Assembly (NCBI RefSeq): GCF_002868715.1
Contig: NZ_PKLZ01000010.1
Span: 62,001 to 126,000, forward strand
DNA length: 64,000 nucleotides
From: Kineobactrum sediminis
GTDB lineage: Bacteria > Pseudomonadota > Gammaproteobacteria > Pseudomonadales > Halieaceae
Reading direction: 5' to 3'
Within the stretch, counting starts at the first letter, position 1, and each line of letters begins with the position of its first letter. Positions 1-8,363 of the stretch are shown piece after piece. The position numbers and the translations under genes are program-made. The notes under the pieces are model-generated. The model was not told where the DNA came from. It worked only from the letters and a program-made list of their open reading frames with translations, and ran no database searches.

Positions 1-316
1 GGTCGTGATCCACTGCCGGAGCCAGGTCAATATCCCGCGTCATGTCCCAGACTTTCTGCAGCGTGTCGGTGTTGTAAATATCGCCGTTGGTACGCTTTAT
101 CATGACTGATAGCGTCAGTGGGTTGCCGAAGTTCGGATGATCGCGAAAAGTTTCCGCATAGGGATGCCCGGTCGGCAGCATGTCGGAAAATATGGTCTTT
201 ATCTGAACGTGCGGCAAACCCGCCGCAGAAATCGCTGTGATCAACAGGATCACCGTGATGGCCAGCACCTGGTTTCTGAATGTCCAGACGGCTATCGCGT
301 GACGCACTGTACCCAT
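1..316 (-). CDS. RND/MMPL-type exporter, N-terminal part (cut by window edge)
   Basis: Reading leftwards from an ATG at 316, about 105 codons are present and the frame stays open to the window edge. The protein starts with a short basic segment, then one hydrophobic helix at about residues 16-36 (VLAITVILLITAIS), then a soluble stretch (MLPTGHPY, FGNPLTLSVMIKRTNG). This is the beginning expected of RND-superfamily exporters, in which TM1 leads into the first large periplasmic loop. It follows surE by 14 bp on the same strand, so the two are probably co-transcribed. Such transporters are common in catabolic islands of marine gammaproteobacteria. The family call rests on the N-terminus only. 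Confidence 0.6.
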   Translation of the reverse strand, partial: MGTVRHAIAVWTFRNQVLAITVILLITAISAAGLPHVQIKTIFSDMLPTGHPYAETFRDHPNFGNPLTLSVMIKRTNGDIYNTDTLQKVWDMTRDIDLAPAVDHD

Positions 317-330
317 CGACTATTCCTCTG

Positions 331-1188
331 TTATGTGTTGGCGTTCGAGACCGCCGGCCCGACAGGGCTCAAGCGTTGCGATAGTGACTCCGGCAGCTCA
401 GCTATCAGCTTTTCGCGGTGTTCCAGAGCACTGAGATCGAGTTTCAGCGGTGTAACCGAAATACAGTTATCGGCGATGGCGCGCAAATCGGAGTCGGGAT
501 GCGAATCGCCATCCCTGTAGGACAGCATGATCCAGTAATAGGGATCCCCCTGGCCATCGGTGCGTTTTTCTGGGATATAACACCCAGGCGGCCTCTGCCC
601 CTGGATCGTGACCCTGACACCCTCAACCTCGTCGGGCGGGACGCCGGGGAAATTGACATTGAGGAACACCCCGGGGGGCATCTCCTGTTGCAGCAACTGC
701 TGCAACAGCGGCAGGCACCACTGCTCCGACGTTTCCCAGTGGATCTTTCGGTCCTCACCCACTGTGAAGTTCTTTTCTCCCGCCGCAAACACCTGGCTGA
801 TGGCGATGGCGGGGACACCAAGCTGGGTGGCTTCCCGGGCAGCGGCAATCGTTCCGGAATAGGCCGTATCCTCTGCCAGGTTGGGTCCGCGGTTGATACC
901 GGATATGCAGACCGAGGGGCGCCCGTCTGCAATGAGCTCATGGATACCCAGCATGGTGCACTCTGTCGGCGTACCACGCACGGCGAAGTGCCTGTCGTCA
1001 CGCTTGTAAACCCGCATGGGAGAATGGATTGACAGGGAATGCGATGCACCAGAACGATTGTCGTCCGGCGCGACGACCCAGACATCATTCGAAATCTGCC
1101 TCGCCGCTTCTTCGAGAATCTTCATCCCCGGCGCATCAATACCATCATCGTTTACCAAAAGAATGCGGTGGTCGGAAAGGTCTCTCAT
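331..1188 (-). CDS. SurE-like 5'/3'-nucleotidase (island copy 1)
   Basis: A 285-aa SurE-fold phosphatase, which in the family hydrolyses nucleoside monophosphates and short polyphosphate with a divalent metal. The N-terminal metal-binding NDDG (ILLVNDDGIDAPG), the SGASHS serine loop, the RGTPTEC segment and the SGINRGPNLAEDTAYSGT loop are all intact, so it should be active. The start at 1188 is preceded by GAGGAAG; an in-frame extension to 1239 adds non-conserved residues. It is divergent from the carboxylase operon and has two operator-like palindromes upstream. A housekeeping SurE normally sits beside pcm/nlpD/rpoS. This copy, and a second at 29975-30754, are in a catabolic regulon, so an island-specific phosphatase role is plausible but unproven. 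Confidence 0.85.
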   Translation of the reverse strand: MRDLSDHRILLVNDDGIDAPGMKILEEAARQISNDVWVVAPDDNRSGASHSLSIHSPMRVYKRDDRHFAVRGTPTECTMLGIHELIADGRPSVCISGINRGPNLAEDTAYSGTIAAAREATQLGVPAIAISQVFAAGEKNFTVGEDRKIHWETSEQWCLPLLQQLLQQEMPPGVFLNVNFPGVPPDEVEGVRVTIQGQRPPGCYIPEKRTDGQGDPYYWIMLSYRDGDSHPDSDLRAIADNCISVTPLKLDLSALEHREKLIAELPESLSQRLSPVGPAVSNANT

Positions 1189-1259
1189 GGCACTTCCTCG
1201 TTGCCGGGTGGTTTTCGCGGGATACAGATTACGCCCCACCGGCTTGAATTTATTCTTTA

Positions 1260-1286
1260 TTGTCCGACAATATTATTGTACAACAA
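1260..1286. promoter_or_regulatory. Two tandem TTGT-N3-ACAA operators upstream of surE copy 1
   Basis: Two perfect palindromes, TTGTCCGACAA (1260-1270) and TTGTACAACAA (1276-1286), lie 72-98 bp before the surE start. Both fit TNGTNNNACNA, the operator known for FadR-type GntR regulators. On the minus strand the second contains a good -10 (TACAAT, 1280-1275) with TTGTTA (1302-1297) 16 bp upstream as a possible -35. A bound regulator would therefore cover the promoter. The remaining 1287-1453 stretch holds no gene that I can support. Confidence 0.6.
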
Positions 1287-1453
1287 CAACACTGTATAAC
1301 AAGATTTGCTGCTGTAAAAGCCCTGCAATATCTTTTGCGTAACTTTCGGGACAGCATATGGGACAATGTTTTCGCAAACGCTTGGGGCCAAGGGCCGTGT
1401 TTACTGGCTTTTGCGGCGAAACAAGCGTGAGAATAAAAATAATATCATTTTCA

Positions 1454-1477
1454 TTGTAGTACAATGTTGTATAACCA
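1454..1477. promoter_or_regulatory. Two tandem operators in the promoter of the carboxylase operon
   Basis: A perfect site TTGTAGTACAA (1454-1464) is followed by TTGTATAACCA (1467-1477), which also fits TNGTNNNACNA. They sit 82 bp before the ATG at 1559. A possible promoter overlaps them: TTTTCA (1448-1453), 16 bp, TATAAC (1470-1475). The arrangement suggests repression by a GntR/FCD protein encoded in the island. The Shine-Dalgarno AAGGAG lies a few bases before the 1559 start codon. Confidence 0.6.
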
Positions 1478-1558
1478 GGCGGCGCTATGTAGACTGCAAA
1501 GTATCCTTCGGAACACGCCACACGGCAATGTGACAATAATTTAAACAAGGAGAAAACC

Positions 1559-2320
1559 ATGACCAAGTTATTTGTGGATACCGACAAATACGGCGATGAA
1601 TCACCCTCCGCGGTGGTCGCCGCCTTTCATGGCAGCCTGCATGAGATTGTCCGTCAACGATTCGAGGAATCAGGCGCCGACTGGAAAGACTTTGTGCTTG
1701 GCGACGCCAACACACTGATTACCAAAGAAGACTTCGAGGCGGTCGACAGCGACCTGGTGGATGCCGGTCACCGCTACGACTGGTCCGCGGGCATTTCACA
1801 GAAAGAGCGCCCGGACGCCTACAAGCCAGCAGAGGGGACCAGTGATGCCGATCTTGCCGCCTTCTGCTTCCAGCACCCTGATGCGCCAATAGCGGAGCCG
1901 GATGCAGAAGGTCGTGAACTCCGTGGCGTCGGCGACAACGTCGTGCGCTACAACGAAAACACCACCGGCATTGCCCGCTATATACGCTCGACAGACCGCG
2001 TCCTGAAGTGGCTCACAGAGGGAGTGCCTGAAAACACGATAGCCGTGATCGACGACTCCGGCGGCACACTTACAGCACCAATCCTGGAACAGTTCAAAGG
2101 CGTCATATGCGCAGGTGGAACCGTGCGCTCGCACCTGGGCATCCTGACACGAGAGTACGGCATACCTTGCCTGATGAACGCCAAGGTCAACGGCATCATG
2201 GAGGGCGACACGGTGTCCATCGAGTCCACTGCCCGCGCCAAGACTGCCGACGATTACCAGGGTCAGACAAAGCGCGAAGTAACAGGCAATATCTGGCGCA
2301 CAGCCAAACGCGACGACTGA
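1559..2320 (+). CDS. Stand-alone PEP-utilising-enzyme mobile (phosphohistidine) domain protein
   Basis: A 253-aa protein and first gene of the operon. Residues about 120-230 resemble the swivelling phosphohistidine domain of PEP synthase and dikinases. The signature GGTVRSHLGI with REYGIP after it places the candidate phosphorylated residue at His192. The spacing GG-TVR-SH is one residue longer than the usual GG-xT-SH. The N-terminal 110 residues are not recognised, and no ATP-grasp is present. In the family, the histidine carries phosphate from an ATP-binding domain to an acceptor. Here the ATP-grasp is in a separate protein at 6051-7832, an arrangement reminiscent of phenylphosphate synthase, whose subunits are split. 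Acceptor unknown. Confidence 0.75.
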   Translation: MTKLFVDTDKYGDESPSAVVAAFHGSLHEIVRQRFEESGADWKDFVLGDANTLITKEDFEAVDSDLVDAGHRYDWSAGISQKERPDAYKPAEGTSDADLAAFCFQHPDAPIAEPDAEGRELRGVGDNVVRYNENTTGIARYIRSTDRVLKWLTEGVPENTIAVIDDSGGTLTAPILEQFKGVICAGGTVRSHLGILTREYGIPCLMNAKVNGIMEGDTVSIESTARAKTADDYQGQTKREVTGNIWRTAKRDD

Positions 2321-2392
2321 TAGCACCCCGATGACCGAAACGTCGCATCGCTCGTGTGATGCTCGCAATAACAGCAATAAAGGATCGAACTA

Positions 2393-3949
2393 ATGAAACT
2401 CGATTATGCACAACTACTGGAAAGCAACAATCTGCTGCAGATCAACGGCGACGAAACCTACTGGCTGTGCGTCACCCGTACCGTGCAGGAATCCAAGCTA
2501 TTCCCGGTACCGGCCTACATGTTGATGTCCTACCTCAACGCCTTCTATCGCTACCCCGCACTGCTGCGTAAGATCGAAGACAACATGAGCGCGGAGGAAG
2601 TGGGTGACCGTGCTCGCCACATGGGTGCAAAGGTCAACGCCATCGCCATGTGGGGCTTGCCCTGCTTTTACCTGCTGGGTCGCGAGTGGATGATCAACAT
2701 GGGCCTCCTGCGGCCACAAGATGCCGCCGAAGACGTCGCCTACATACTGGATTTCTGGAAGCGTTTCGAGCTGTCCTTTCGCCGCAATTCCGGACACAAA
2801 ACGGCATTTGAGGGCGGCCACCGCGGCCAGATTCACTCCGAAGCGCAACTGCAGGTCTTTCACGCGGATCTCTATGATTGTGAAGTCGGCGACTCCCTAC
2901 ACCAGGCCGCTCAGGCATTCGTCGCTTCTGCGTCGCAATATGCATTTCTGATCGCCTGTGAAAGTCGTATCAGCCTGCACAACCATGGTCCATATAACCT
3001 GGGCGATGACCGACAGATGATTGTGAGGGATTTTAACGACATCGCAGAATACGACTTCCCCTGGCTTGACGATGTTGCCGAAGGCGTACCTTATAACAAC
3101 CTCACGGTCACCATGGCCACTCAGGGCGTCAATTTCAATATCATGGACGACTGGGGCAGCTTCGAGTCCGACCCGGAGTTCAAGGACGAAAACATCGTCG
3201 GTGTCGGCCTGTATACCTCCGGCCCCCTGAGCGACGGCTTCCTGCCGGTTGGCATGGACAGCCGGGAAGAGCTGACCCAGACATTTCTCGATCTGAACAC
3301 CAGGGTCAAGGATGCGATGAGCCGCCTGTGGCAGAAGATGGCAGGTTGGTCCCGGGACCAGATGCTGGATGCGGGCGCTCTGACCTATTACGCAATCTTC
3401 AAGGACATGGCACACATCGCCGGCTGCTACGATCCAGAAGACTGGATCAAGATTGATCAGCGCGCCGAGCGCTTCCGTCCATTGCTGAACGATGAATACA
3501 GCCGGGACGCACTTGGCGAAATCTGTGTCGGCACGGGCCCCAGCCACCAGATCAACGACTACATGATGATGATGCACAACGATGCACCCACGCGCATCTA
3601 TTCACCTATCCCCTACTCCATTCTTGTCGACGGTGACTATGCCCCTACTGTTGGCGGCGTGGAGCCGGGTATCACCTATCTGGATGAGAAAAAAGATGCC
3701 TACCGCACAACCGAGGGCACACTGAGCATTGACGAATACAACGCGCGGGTTCGGAAGTTCCAGCCGGAACTTTACAAGGCGGAAAATCGACTCTTTTGCG
3801 AAACCACAGTCAAGTACCGCTATGAAACGCCCGAGGCCGACGCACTGTACAAACTCTATCAGAAGCACTCACGCAATCTTGCTGACAAGGGCGCAGGGCT
3901 ACGCCGTGACGATGTGGAAGCACTCCGCCAGAAAAACAACAAGGGATAG
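2393..3949 (+). CDS. Unrecognised 518-aa protein of the phosphotransfer/carboxylation operon
   Basis: A 518-aa soluble protein without signal peptide or membrane segment. I do not recognise a family. It is rich in aromatic residues and acidic loops, with distinctive short runs HNHGPYNLGDD (near residue 195), MATQGVNFNIMDDWG (near 245), CVGTGPSHQIN and DYMMMMHND (near 380). It starts at an ATG after AAAGGA and ends 5 bp before the CoA ligase, so it is translated with the operon. Its place between a phosphohistidine carrier and the CoA ligase suggests that it could be the substrate-binding or catalytic partner of the split phosphotransferase, as the substrate domain is in rifampicin phosphotransferase. 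That is inference from position only. Confidence 0.6.
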   Translation: MKLDYAQLLESNNLLQINGDETYWLCVTRTVQESKLFPVPAYMLMSYLNAFYRYPALLRKIEDNMSAEEVGDRARHMGAKVNAIAMWGLPCFYLLGREWMINMGLLRPQDAAEDVAYILDFWKRFELSFRRNSGHKTAFEGGHRGQIHSEAQLQVFHADLYDCEVGDSLHQAAQAFVASASQYAFLIACESRISLHNHGPYNLGDDRQMIVRDFNDIAEYDFPWLDDVAEGVPYNNLTVTMATQGVNFNIMDDWGSFESDPEFKDENIVGVGLYTSGPLSDGFLPVGMDSREELTQTFLDLNTRVKDAMSRLWQKMAGWSRDQMLDAGALTYYAIFKDMAHIAGCYDPEDWIKIDQRAERFRPLLNDEYSRDALGEICVGTGPSHQINDYMMMMHNDAPTRIYSPIPYSILVDGDYAPTVGGVEPGITYLDEKKDAYRTTEGTLSIDEYNARVRKFQPELYKAENRLFCETTVKYRYETPEADALYKLYQKHSRNLADKGAGLRRDDVEALRQKNNKG

Positions 3950-3954
3950 CAGCC

Positions 3955-5439
3955 ATGCAAATCAGTAGCCTGATCAGCCGCGCGGCCAGGCACTTCGGCG
4001 ACGCCCCCTGTCTTAGTGAAGGCAGCAGGATGGTCAGTTTCCGGGAGTTTGACGCCGCGACGAACCGCCTGGGTAACAGCCTGCTTGAGATAGGCCTCAA
4101 GCCAGGAGACCGCGTGGGCGTGATGCTACCTAACAGCATCGATTGCCTGGTGGCCTACTATGCCCTGGCCAAGTGTGGCCTGGTGCGAGTGGGCCTGAAT
4201 ACGCGCGAAACCATTGAGGACCATCGCTTCAAGCTGGGCGAGAGCGGCAGCCGGGCGGTGATTCACGATACCAGCGAAAACCTGGATGATCATGTCGAAT
4301 TTGTCATCGACCGCAAACGGCTGGGTCTGATGACCGACCAGGGCGATAACAGCACCTGCGCGGTCGACCGGGACATGGACGCGCCGCTGCGTCTCGGCTT
4401 TACAGGTGGCACGACTGGTCAGCCCAAAGCCGTGACACTCTCCACCCGCGGCGAGCTCAGCGAACTGTCCGCGTTTCTCACTGACCTGGTCCCGGATATC
4501 AGGGAAGGCGACAGCTTCCTGCATGCAGCTCCTATCGCCCACGCCTCTGGTGCTTTTTTCCTGCCGGCGCTATGTCGCGGCGCGCATTCGTTGATCATGC
4601 CCAGGTTTGATGCCGAGGAGTTCGTCAGACTGGCAGTGGAAACACAGGCCAACCTGACTTTCCTCGTCCCGACCATGCTGGCGATGATTCTTGAAGTCCC
4701 CGGTATAGAGGATGCGAACCTCAGTTTTCGTCGAATCGCCTACGGTGCCTCACCCATCTCACCGCGGCTGCTTGAACGCGCGGAATCGCGCTTTGGCCGG
4801 GTGTTTGCACAGAGCTACGGACAGGCAGAAAGCCCGATGGTCATCACCTGCCTGAAACCCGAGGACCACGACCGCATCGGCTCCTGTGGCCGCCCCTTCG
4901 TCATCGCCGACGTTGCGGTTCTCGACGACAACGATCAGCCCCTGCCTCCCGGAGAGACAGGTGAAATTTGCGTGCGCGGCCCTCAGATCATGGCAGGCTA
5001 CTGGAACCGGCCGGATGCGACGGCAAAAGCCATGCGCAACGGCTGGCTGCACACTGGCGACATCGGCACCATGGATGAAGACGGCTTTTTCTACTTGCTG
5101 GATCGCAAGAATGACATGCTGATCTCCGGCGGATTCAACGTGTACCCACGAGAAGTCGAGGACATTCTGATGGCCTGCGACGGGGTCGTTGAGGCGGCCG
5201 TGATTGGCCTTCCAGACGAAAAATGGGGTGATCGCGTGCAAGCCGTCGTGTCCGGACGCCCGGATCTCGACAGCGATGTTGTTCTCGCGTGGGCAAAAGC
5301 ACATCTCGCGAGTTATAAGTGCCCTAAAAGAGTAGAAGTCTGGCAGGAGCTACCCAAGAGCGCAGCAAACAAGATTCTGCGCAGAAAGGTCCGCGAAACA
5401 ATCGTTAAACGCGACTCTGGCGAGACTCGGGAGGTATAA
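3955..5439 (+). CDS. AMP-forming acyl-CoA ligase (ligase 1)
   Basis: A 494-aa ANL-superfamily adenylating enzyme that would activate a carboxylic acid to its CoA thioester via an acyl-AMP. The phosphate-binding loop is GFTGGTTGQPKAV, a variant of the usual YTSGTTGxPKG. Then follow SYGQAESP, GWLHTGDIG, the hinge region LLDRKNDMLISGGFNVYPREVE and the C-terminal catalytic lysine in KILRRKVRE. A good Shine-Dalgarno (AAGGGA) precedes the ATG, 5 bp after the upstream stop. In this operon it could activate the 3-oxoacid product of carboxylation before the thiolase, or the initial substrate. A close functional relative is encoded at 32116-33687. Confidence 0.88.
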   Translation: MQISSLISRAARHFGDAPCLSEGSRMVSFREFDAATNRLGNSLLEIGLKPGDRVGVMLPNSIDCLVAYYALAKCGLVRVGLNTRETIEDHRFKLGESGSRAVIHDTSENLDDHVEFVIDRKRLGLMTDQGDNSTCAVDRDMDAPLRLGFTGGTTGQPKAVTLSTRGELSELSAFLTDLVPDIREGDSFLHAAPIAHASGAFFLPALCRGAHSLIMPRFDAEEFVRLAVETQANLTFLVPTMLAMILEVPGIEDANLSFRRIAYGASPISPRLLERAESRFGRVFAQSYGQAESPMVITCLKPEDHDRIGSCGRPFVIADVAVLDDNDQPLPPGETGEICVRGPQIMAGYWNRPDATAKAMRNGWLHTGDIGTMDEDGFFYLLDRKNDMLISGGFNVYPREVEDILMACDGVVEAAVIGLPDEKWGDRVQAVVSGRPDLDSDVVLAWAKAHLASYKCPKRVEVWQELPKSAANKILRRKVRETIVKRDSGETREV

Positions 5440-5442
5440 AGA

Positions 5443-6048
5443 ATGCAGGATTTACAACTGGTAATGCACGGCATCGCCGTCAAGAAATACGCGACTGTGG
5501 ATGATATCTGCTCTATCACCGGACTCGAATCCACCACTGTCCAGCAACTATTGTCCCAGGCAGTAGCCAAGGGACGAGTGAGTGAGGTGAATGACAAGTA
5601 CCTGTTGACGCCAACGGGGCAGATAATGCTCAAGTCAGCGTACAGTAAGGCTTACGGTAGTCTGCGCCGCGACGAGGAATTTGTTGCAGCCTACGAAGAC
5701 TTCGAACGCATCAACAATGACCTGAAGCAGGTCATCACGGAGTGGCAGACCATCGAGATTGGTGGGCAGACCGTGGCCAATGATCATTCGGATAAGGACT
5801 ATGACTCCGCGATTATCGACCGCATCAGCGATATTCACGAACGGGTGGACGGGGTTCTGGAGCGCCTTGGTCGCCAAGAATCACGTCTTAATCGCTATCG
5901 GGAAAAACTGCTTTCGGCGCTGGAAAAGGCAGAAGACGGCGACATAAGCTGGGTCAGCGATGCTACCATTGAGAGCTACCACACCGTCTGGTTCGAGTTA
6001 CATGAGGATCTGCTCCGTATCATGGGTCGCGAACGAGAGGAATCCTGA
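5443..6048 (+). CDS. Small winged-helix-like / helical protein, possible accessory subunit
   Basis: A 201-aa protein. Residues about 1-70 look like a winged helix: VDDICSITGL, TTVQQLLSQAVAKGRV and KYLLTPTG fit helix-turn-helix plus wing. The remainder is charged and helical, with a probable coiled coil around residues 115-165 (RISDIHERVDGVLERLGRQ). It begins 3 bp after the CoA ligase stop behind a strong GGGAGG and ends 2 bp before the dikinase-like gene, so the stoichiometry is likely coupled. It could be a regulator, but its position inside the operon directly before the dikinase-like gene suggests a dedicated partner, as a third small subunit stimulates phenylphosphate synthase. No family was recognised with certainty. 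Confidence 0.55.
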   Translation: MQDLQLVMHGIAVKKYATVDDICSITGLESTTVQQLLSQAVAKGRVSEVNDKYLLTPTGQIMLKSAYSKAYGSLRRDEEFVAAYEDFERINNDLKQVITEWQTIEIGGQTVANDHSDKDYDSAIIDRISDIHERVDGVLERLGRQESRLNRYREKLLSALEKAEDGDISWVSDATIESYHTVWFELHEDLLRIMGREREES

Positions 6049-6050
6049 GC

Positions 6051-7832
6051 ATGGCCACCACCCCCTTACAGGGCAAATGGCTGCTTGCTCTCGATGGCTG
6101 CGATCTGCCCGAAAAAGCGCTTATTGGAGGCAAGGCCTGGTCCATCGCCCATATGCTGCGCCAGGGACTACCCGTCCCGCCCGCCTTTGTAATCACGACC
6201 GAGGCCTGCGCCGCCTATCTGGAAACAGGCGAACTGCCTGCGGGGCTGGACGACGAACTGCAGGCGGCCATGCAGTGGCTGGAAGGTCAAACGGGCAGGA
6301 CATACGGCCGGGGCAATGCACCCCTACTGGTCTCGGTCCGTTCCGGGGCGCCGATTTCCATGCCCGGAATGATGGACACCGTTCTCAACCTGGGCATCAA
6401 CGCCGAGACCATGCAGGCGTTTGCGGCTGAATCCGGCGATGACCGGTTTGCCCGCGACACCTATCGCCGCTTTCATGAGCTGTATGGAGAGATCGTGCTC
6501 AAGGTTCCCGTTCCGAAGTTAAGCGATGACCAAGAGCTGTCAGAGTGGCGCGCGAGAATCGAGAAAGCAGCCGGCGAAGCGGTCCCTGATGCGCCCATAG
6601 AGCAGCTCAAGGCTACGATAGAAGCCGTTTTCCGTTCCTGGACTTCGCGCCGGGCGAAACGCTATCGCAAGCACCACGATATCCCGGACAGCCTGGGCAC
6701 GGCAGTCACCGTTCAGGCCATGGTATTTGGCAACCTGGACCAGAATAGCGGGACCGGCGTTCTGTTCAGCCGTAATCCGCTTACCGGTGAACCGGTGCCT
6801 TACGGTGAGTACCTGCGCTGCGCCCAGGGCGAGGATGTCGTCTCCGGCAAATATACACCCGAGCACCTTGATGACATGAAAGTCGCTGTGCCGGACGCCT
6901 ACAAGGCGCTGATCGACGCTGCACAGATACTGGAAAGCGCCAACCGGGAGGTCCAGGACATCGAATTCACGGTGCAGCACGGCAAACTCTATCTACTGCA
7001 ATCGCGCACCGCAAAACGCTCCCCCGCGGCTGCCGTGCGTATTGCCGTAGACATGTACCGCGAAGGCCATATAGATATTGAAGATGCCATACGGCGGGTC
7101 AATCCAGATCAGGTCCACAGCATACTCAGCCCGCGATTGGGCGAGGGCGCTAGCGCAGGCGCAACTGTTCTTGCCAGCGGTCTTGGCGTATCCCACGGCA
7201 TCGGCGTTGGCACGGTTGTAAGCGATGCGGATGAAGCCGAACGCCGTGCGCATACCGGAGAGGATGTGGTCCTGGCAACTGCGACGACGAGCCCCGACGA
7301 TGTACACGGCATGCTCGTGGCACGAGCGGTCATTACCGAACAAGGGGGCTCCACCTCTCACGCCGCCGTCGTGGGCCGTGCGCTGGGATTGCCCAGTGTA
7401 GTTGGTTGCGGCGTCGGGGCGGTCACCGCGCTGCATGGCCAGCTAGTGACCGTCGACGGAGAGCACGGCAAGATCTACAGCGGTGCGCTGGAAGTTGTCA
7501 GACCTCAGGAAACTGAAGACGATCGCCTTGCCGAACTCCTGTCCTGGGCGCGCAAACACAGCCCGCTCATCGTATACCGTCCCGACGAGGCACCGCAAGA
7601 CACGCTGGACCTCGAAAGCAACGACGACGCGGCAGACCCGGCTAACCTGCCGGCACTGATAAAAGGTGCCCGCGGTGCCCGCGGCGGTGCGATTGCCAGT
7701 GAAGCGGGCGTGAAAGCCGCGCTGCAAGCGGGACTGGAATATATCGTCGCCGAACCCACGTTGCCGGCCCTGCTGGCAGCAATCCATGCCGGGGGCACAA
7801 CAGAATCAATTCCATCAACAGAGAACGACTGA
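6051..7832 (+). CDS. Pyruvate phosphate dikinase-like protein lacking the PEP/pyruvate barrel
   Basis: A 593-aa protein. Residues 1-330 match the dikinase ATP-grasp (GGKAWS, LPVPPAFVITTEAC, VSVRSGAPISMPGMMDTVLN, DSLGTAVTVQAMVFGN, GTGVLFSRNPLTGE, QDIEFTVQHGKLYLLQSRT). Residues 370-480 form the phosphohistidine swivel domain, with the catalytic His437 in GGSTSHAAVVGRALG. A normal dikinase has about 870-900 residues. The C-terminal TIM barrel that binds PEP/pyruvate is missing here and is replaced by about 110 non-conserved residues ending near GLEYIVAEPTLPALL. It should therefore make phosphohistidine from ATP but cannot make PEP alone. A separate acceptor protein is needed; the neighbours at 1559 and 2393 are candidates. 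Confidence 0.85.
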   Translation: MATTPLQGKWLLALDGCDLPEKALIGGKAWSIAHMLRQGLPVPPAFVITTEACAAYLETGELPAGLDDELQAAMQWLEGQTGRTYGRGNAPLLVSVRSGAPISMPGMMDTVLNLGINAETMQAFAAESGDDRFARDTYRRFHELYGEIVLKVPVPKLSDDQELSEWRARIEKAAGEAVPDAPIEQLKATIEAVFRSWTSRRAKRYRKHHDIPDSLGTAVTVQAMVFGNLDQNSGTGVLFSRNPLTGEPVPYGEYLRCAQGEDVVSGKYTPEHLDDMKVAVPDAYKALIDAAQILESANREVQDIEFTVQHGKLYLLQSRTAKRSPAAAVRIAVDMYREGHIDIEDAIRRVNPDQVHSILSPRLGEGASAGATVLASGLGVSHGIGVGTVVSDADEAERRAHTGEDVVLATATTSPDDVHGMLVARAVITEQGGSTSHAAVVGRALGLPSVVGCGVGAVTALHGQLVTVDGEHGKIYSGALEVVRPQETEDDRLAELLSWARKHSPLIVYRPDEAPQDTLDLESNDDAADPANLPALIKGARGARGGAIASEAGVKAALQAGLEYIVAEPTLPALLAAIHAGGTTESIPSTEND

Positions 7833-7833
7833 C

Positions 7834-8355
7834 ATGAAAAATGTGACTGCAGACGAGATCAAGAACCTGATCCAGATCTTCGATGACTCGGAGTGGCAAG
7901 AGCTGGCGCTACAAGTCGAGGACTTCAGAATTTTCCTGTCGCGCGACCCGAACTCTGCCGGGGCACCCTGGCAAGGCGCGCAGACGGCGCAGGTACCCGC
8001 GACTACAGTGGCGCCGGCGCCTGCTACAGCCCCCCAACAACCGTTAGGCAGCGCTGCGGCAGCCCAGCCCACTGCTGCGCCGGTCGTTGAGAGCACGCTG
8101 GTTCCAGACAACTGTGTGGTAGTGAAGGCACCTAACCTGGGGATTTTCTACCGGGCACCGAAGCCTGGCGCAGCTTCCTATGTCGAACTCGGCGCCGAGG
8201 TTGACAATGAAACTGAGATCTGCCTGATCGAGGTAATGAAGTTGTTTACGCCGGTGCATGCCGGCATGCGTGGCATAATCCGGCACATCTGCGTGGAAGA
8301 TGGTGACATGGTCGAGTTCGATCAACCTCTGTTCTACATTGAGCCTACGGAATAG
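7834..8355 (+). CDS. Biotin carboxyl carrier protein
   Basis: A 173-aa AccB-type carrier. The N-terminal 45 residues resemble AccB (IKNLIQIFDDSEWQELALQVEDF), followed by an Ala/Pro/Gln-rich linker (about 50-90) and a lipoyl/biotinyl domain with the biotinylation motif EVMKL, Lys136 being the acceptor. The start at 7834 is 1 bp after the dikinase stop; the in-frame upstream codons belong to the preceding gene. It would shuttle carboxybiotin between the biotin carboxylase (8364) and the carboxyltransferase (9738). Since accB/accC pairs for fatty-acid synthesis are usually elsewhere with housekeeping neighbours, this is a pathway-specific copy. Confidence 0.92.
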   Translation: MKNVTADEIKNLIQIFDDSEWQELALQVEDFRIFLSRDPNSAGAPWQGAQTAQVPATTVAPAPATAPQQPLGSAAAAQPTAAPVVESTLVPDNCVVVKAPNLGIFYRAPKPGAASYVELGAEVDNETEICLIEVMKLFTPVHAGMRGIIRHICVEDGDMVEFDQPLFYIEPTE

Positions 8356-8363
8356 GTCACGAT

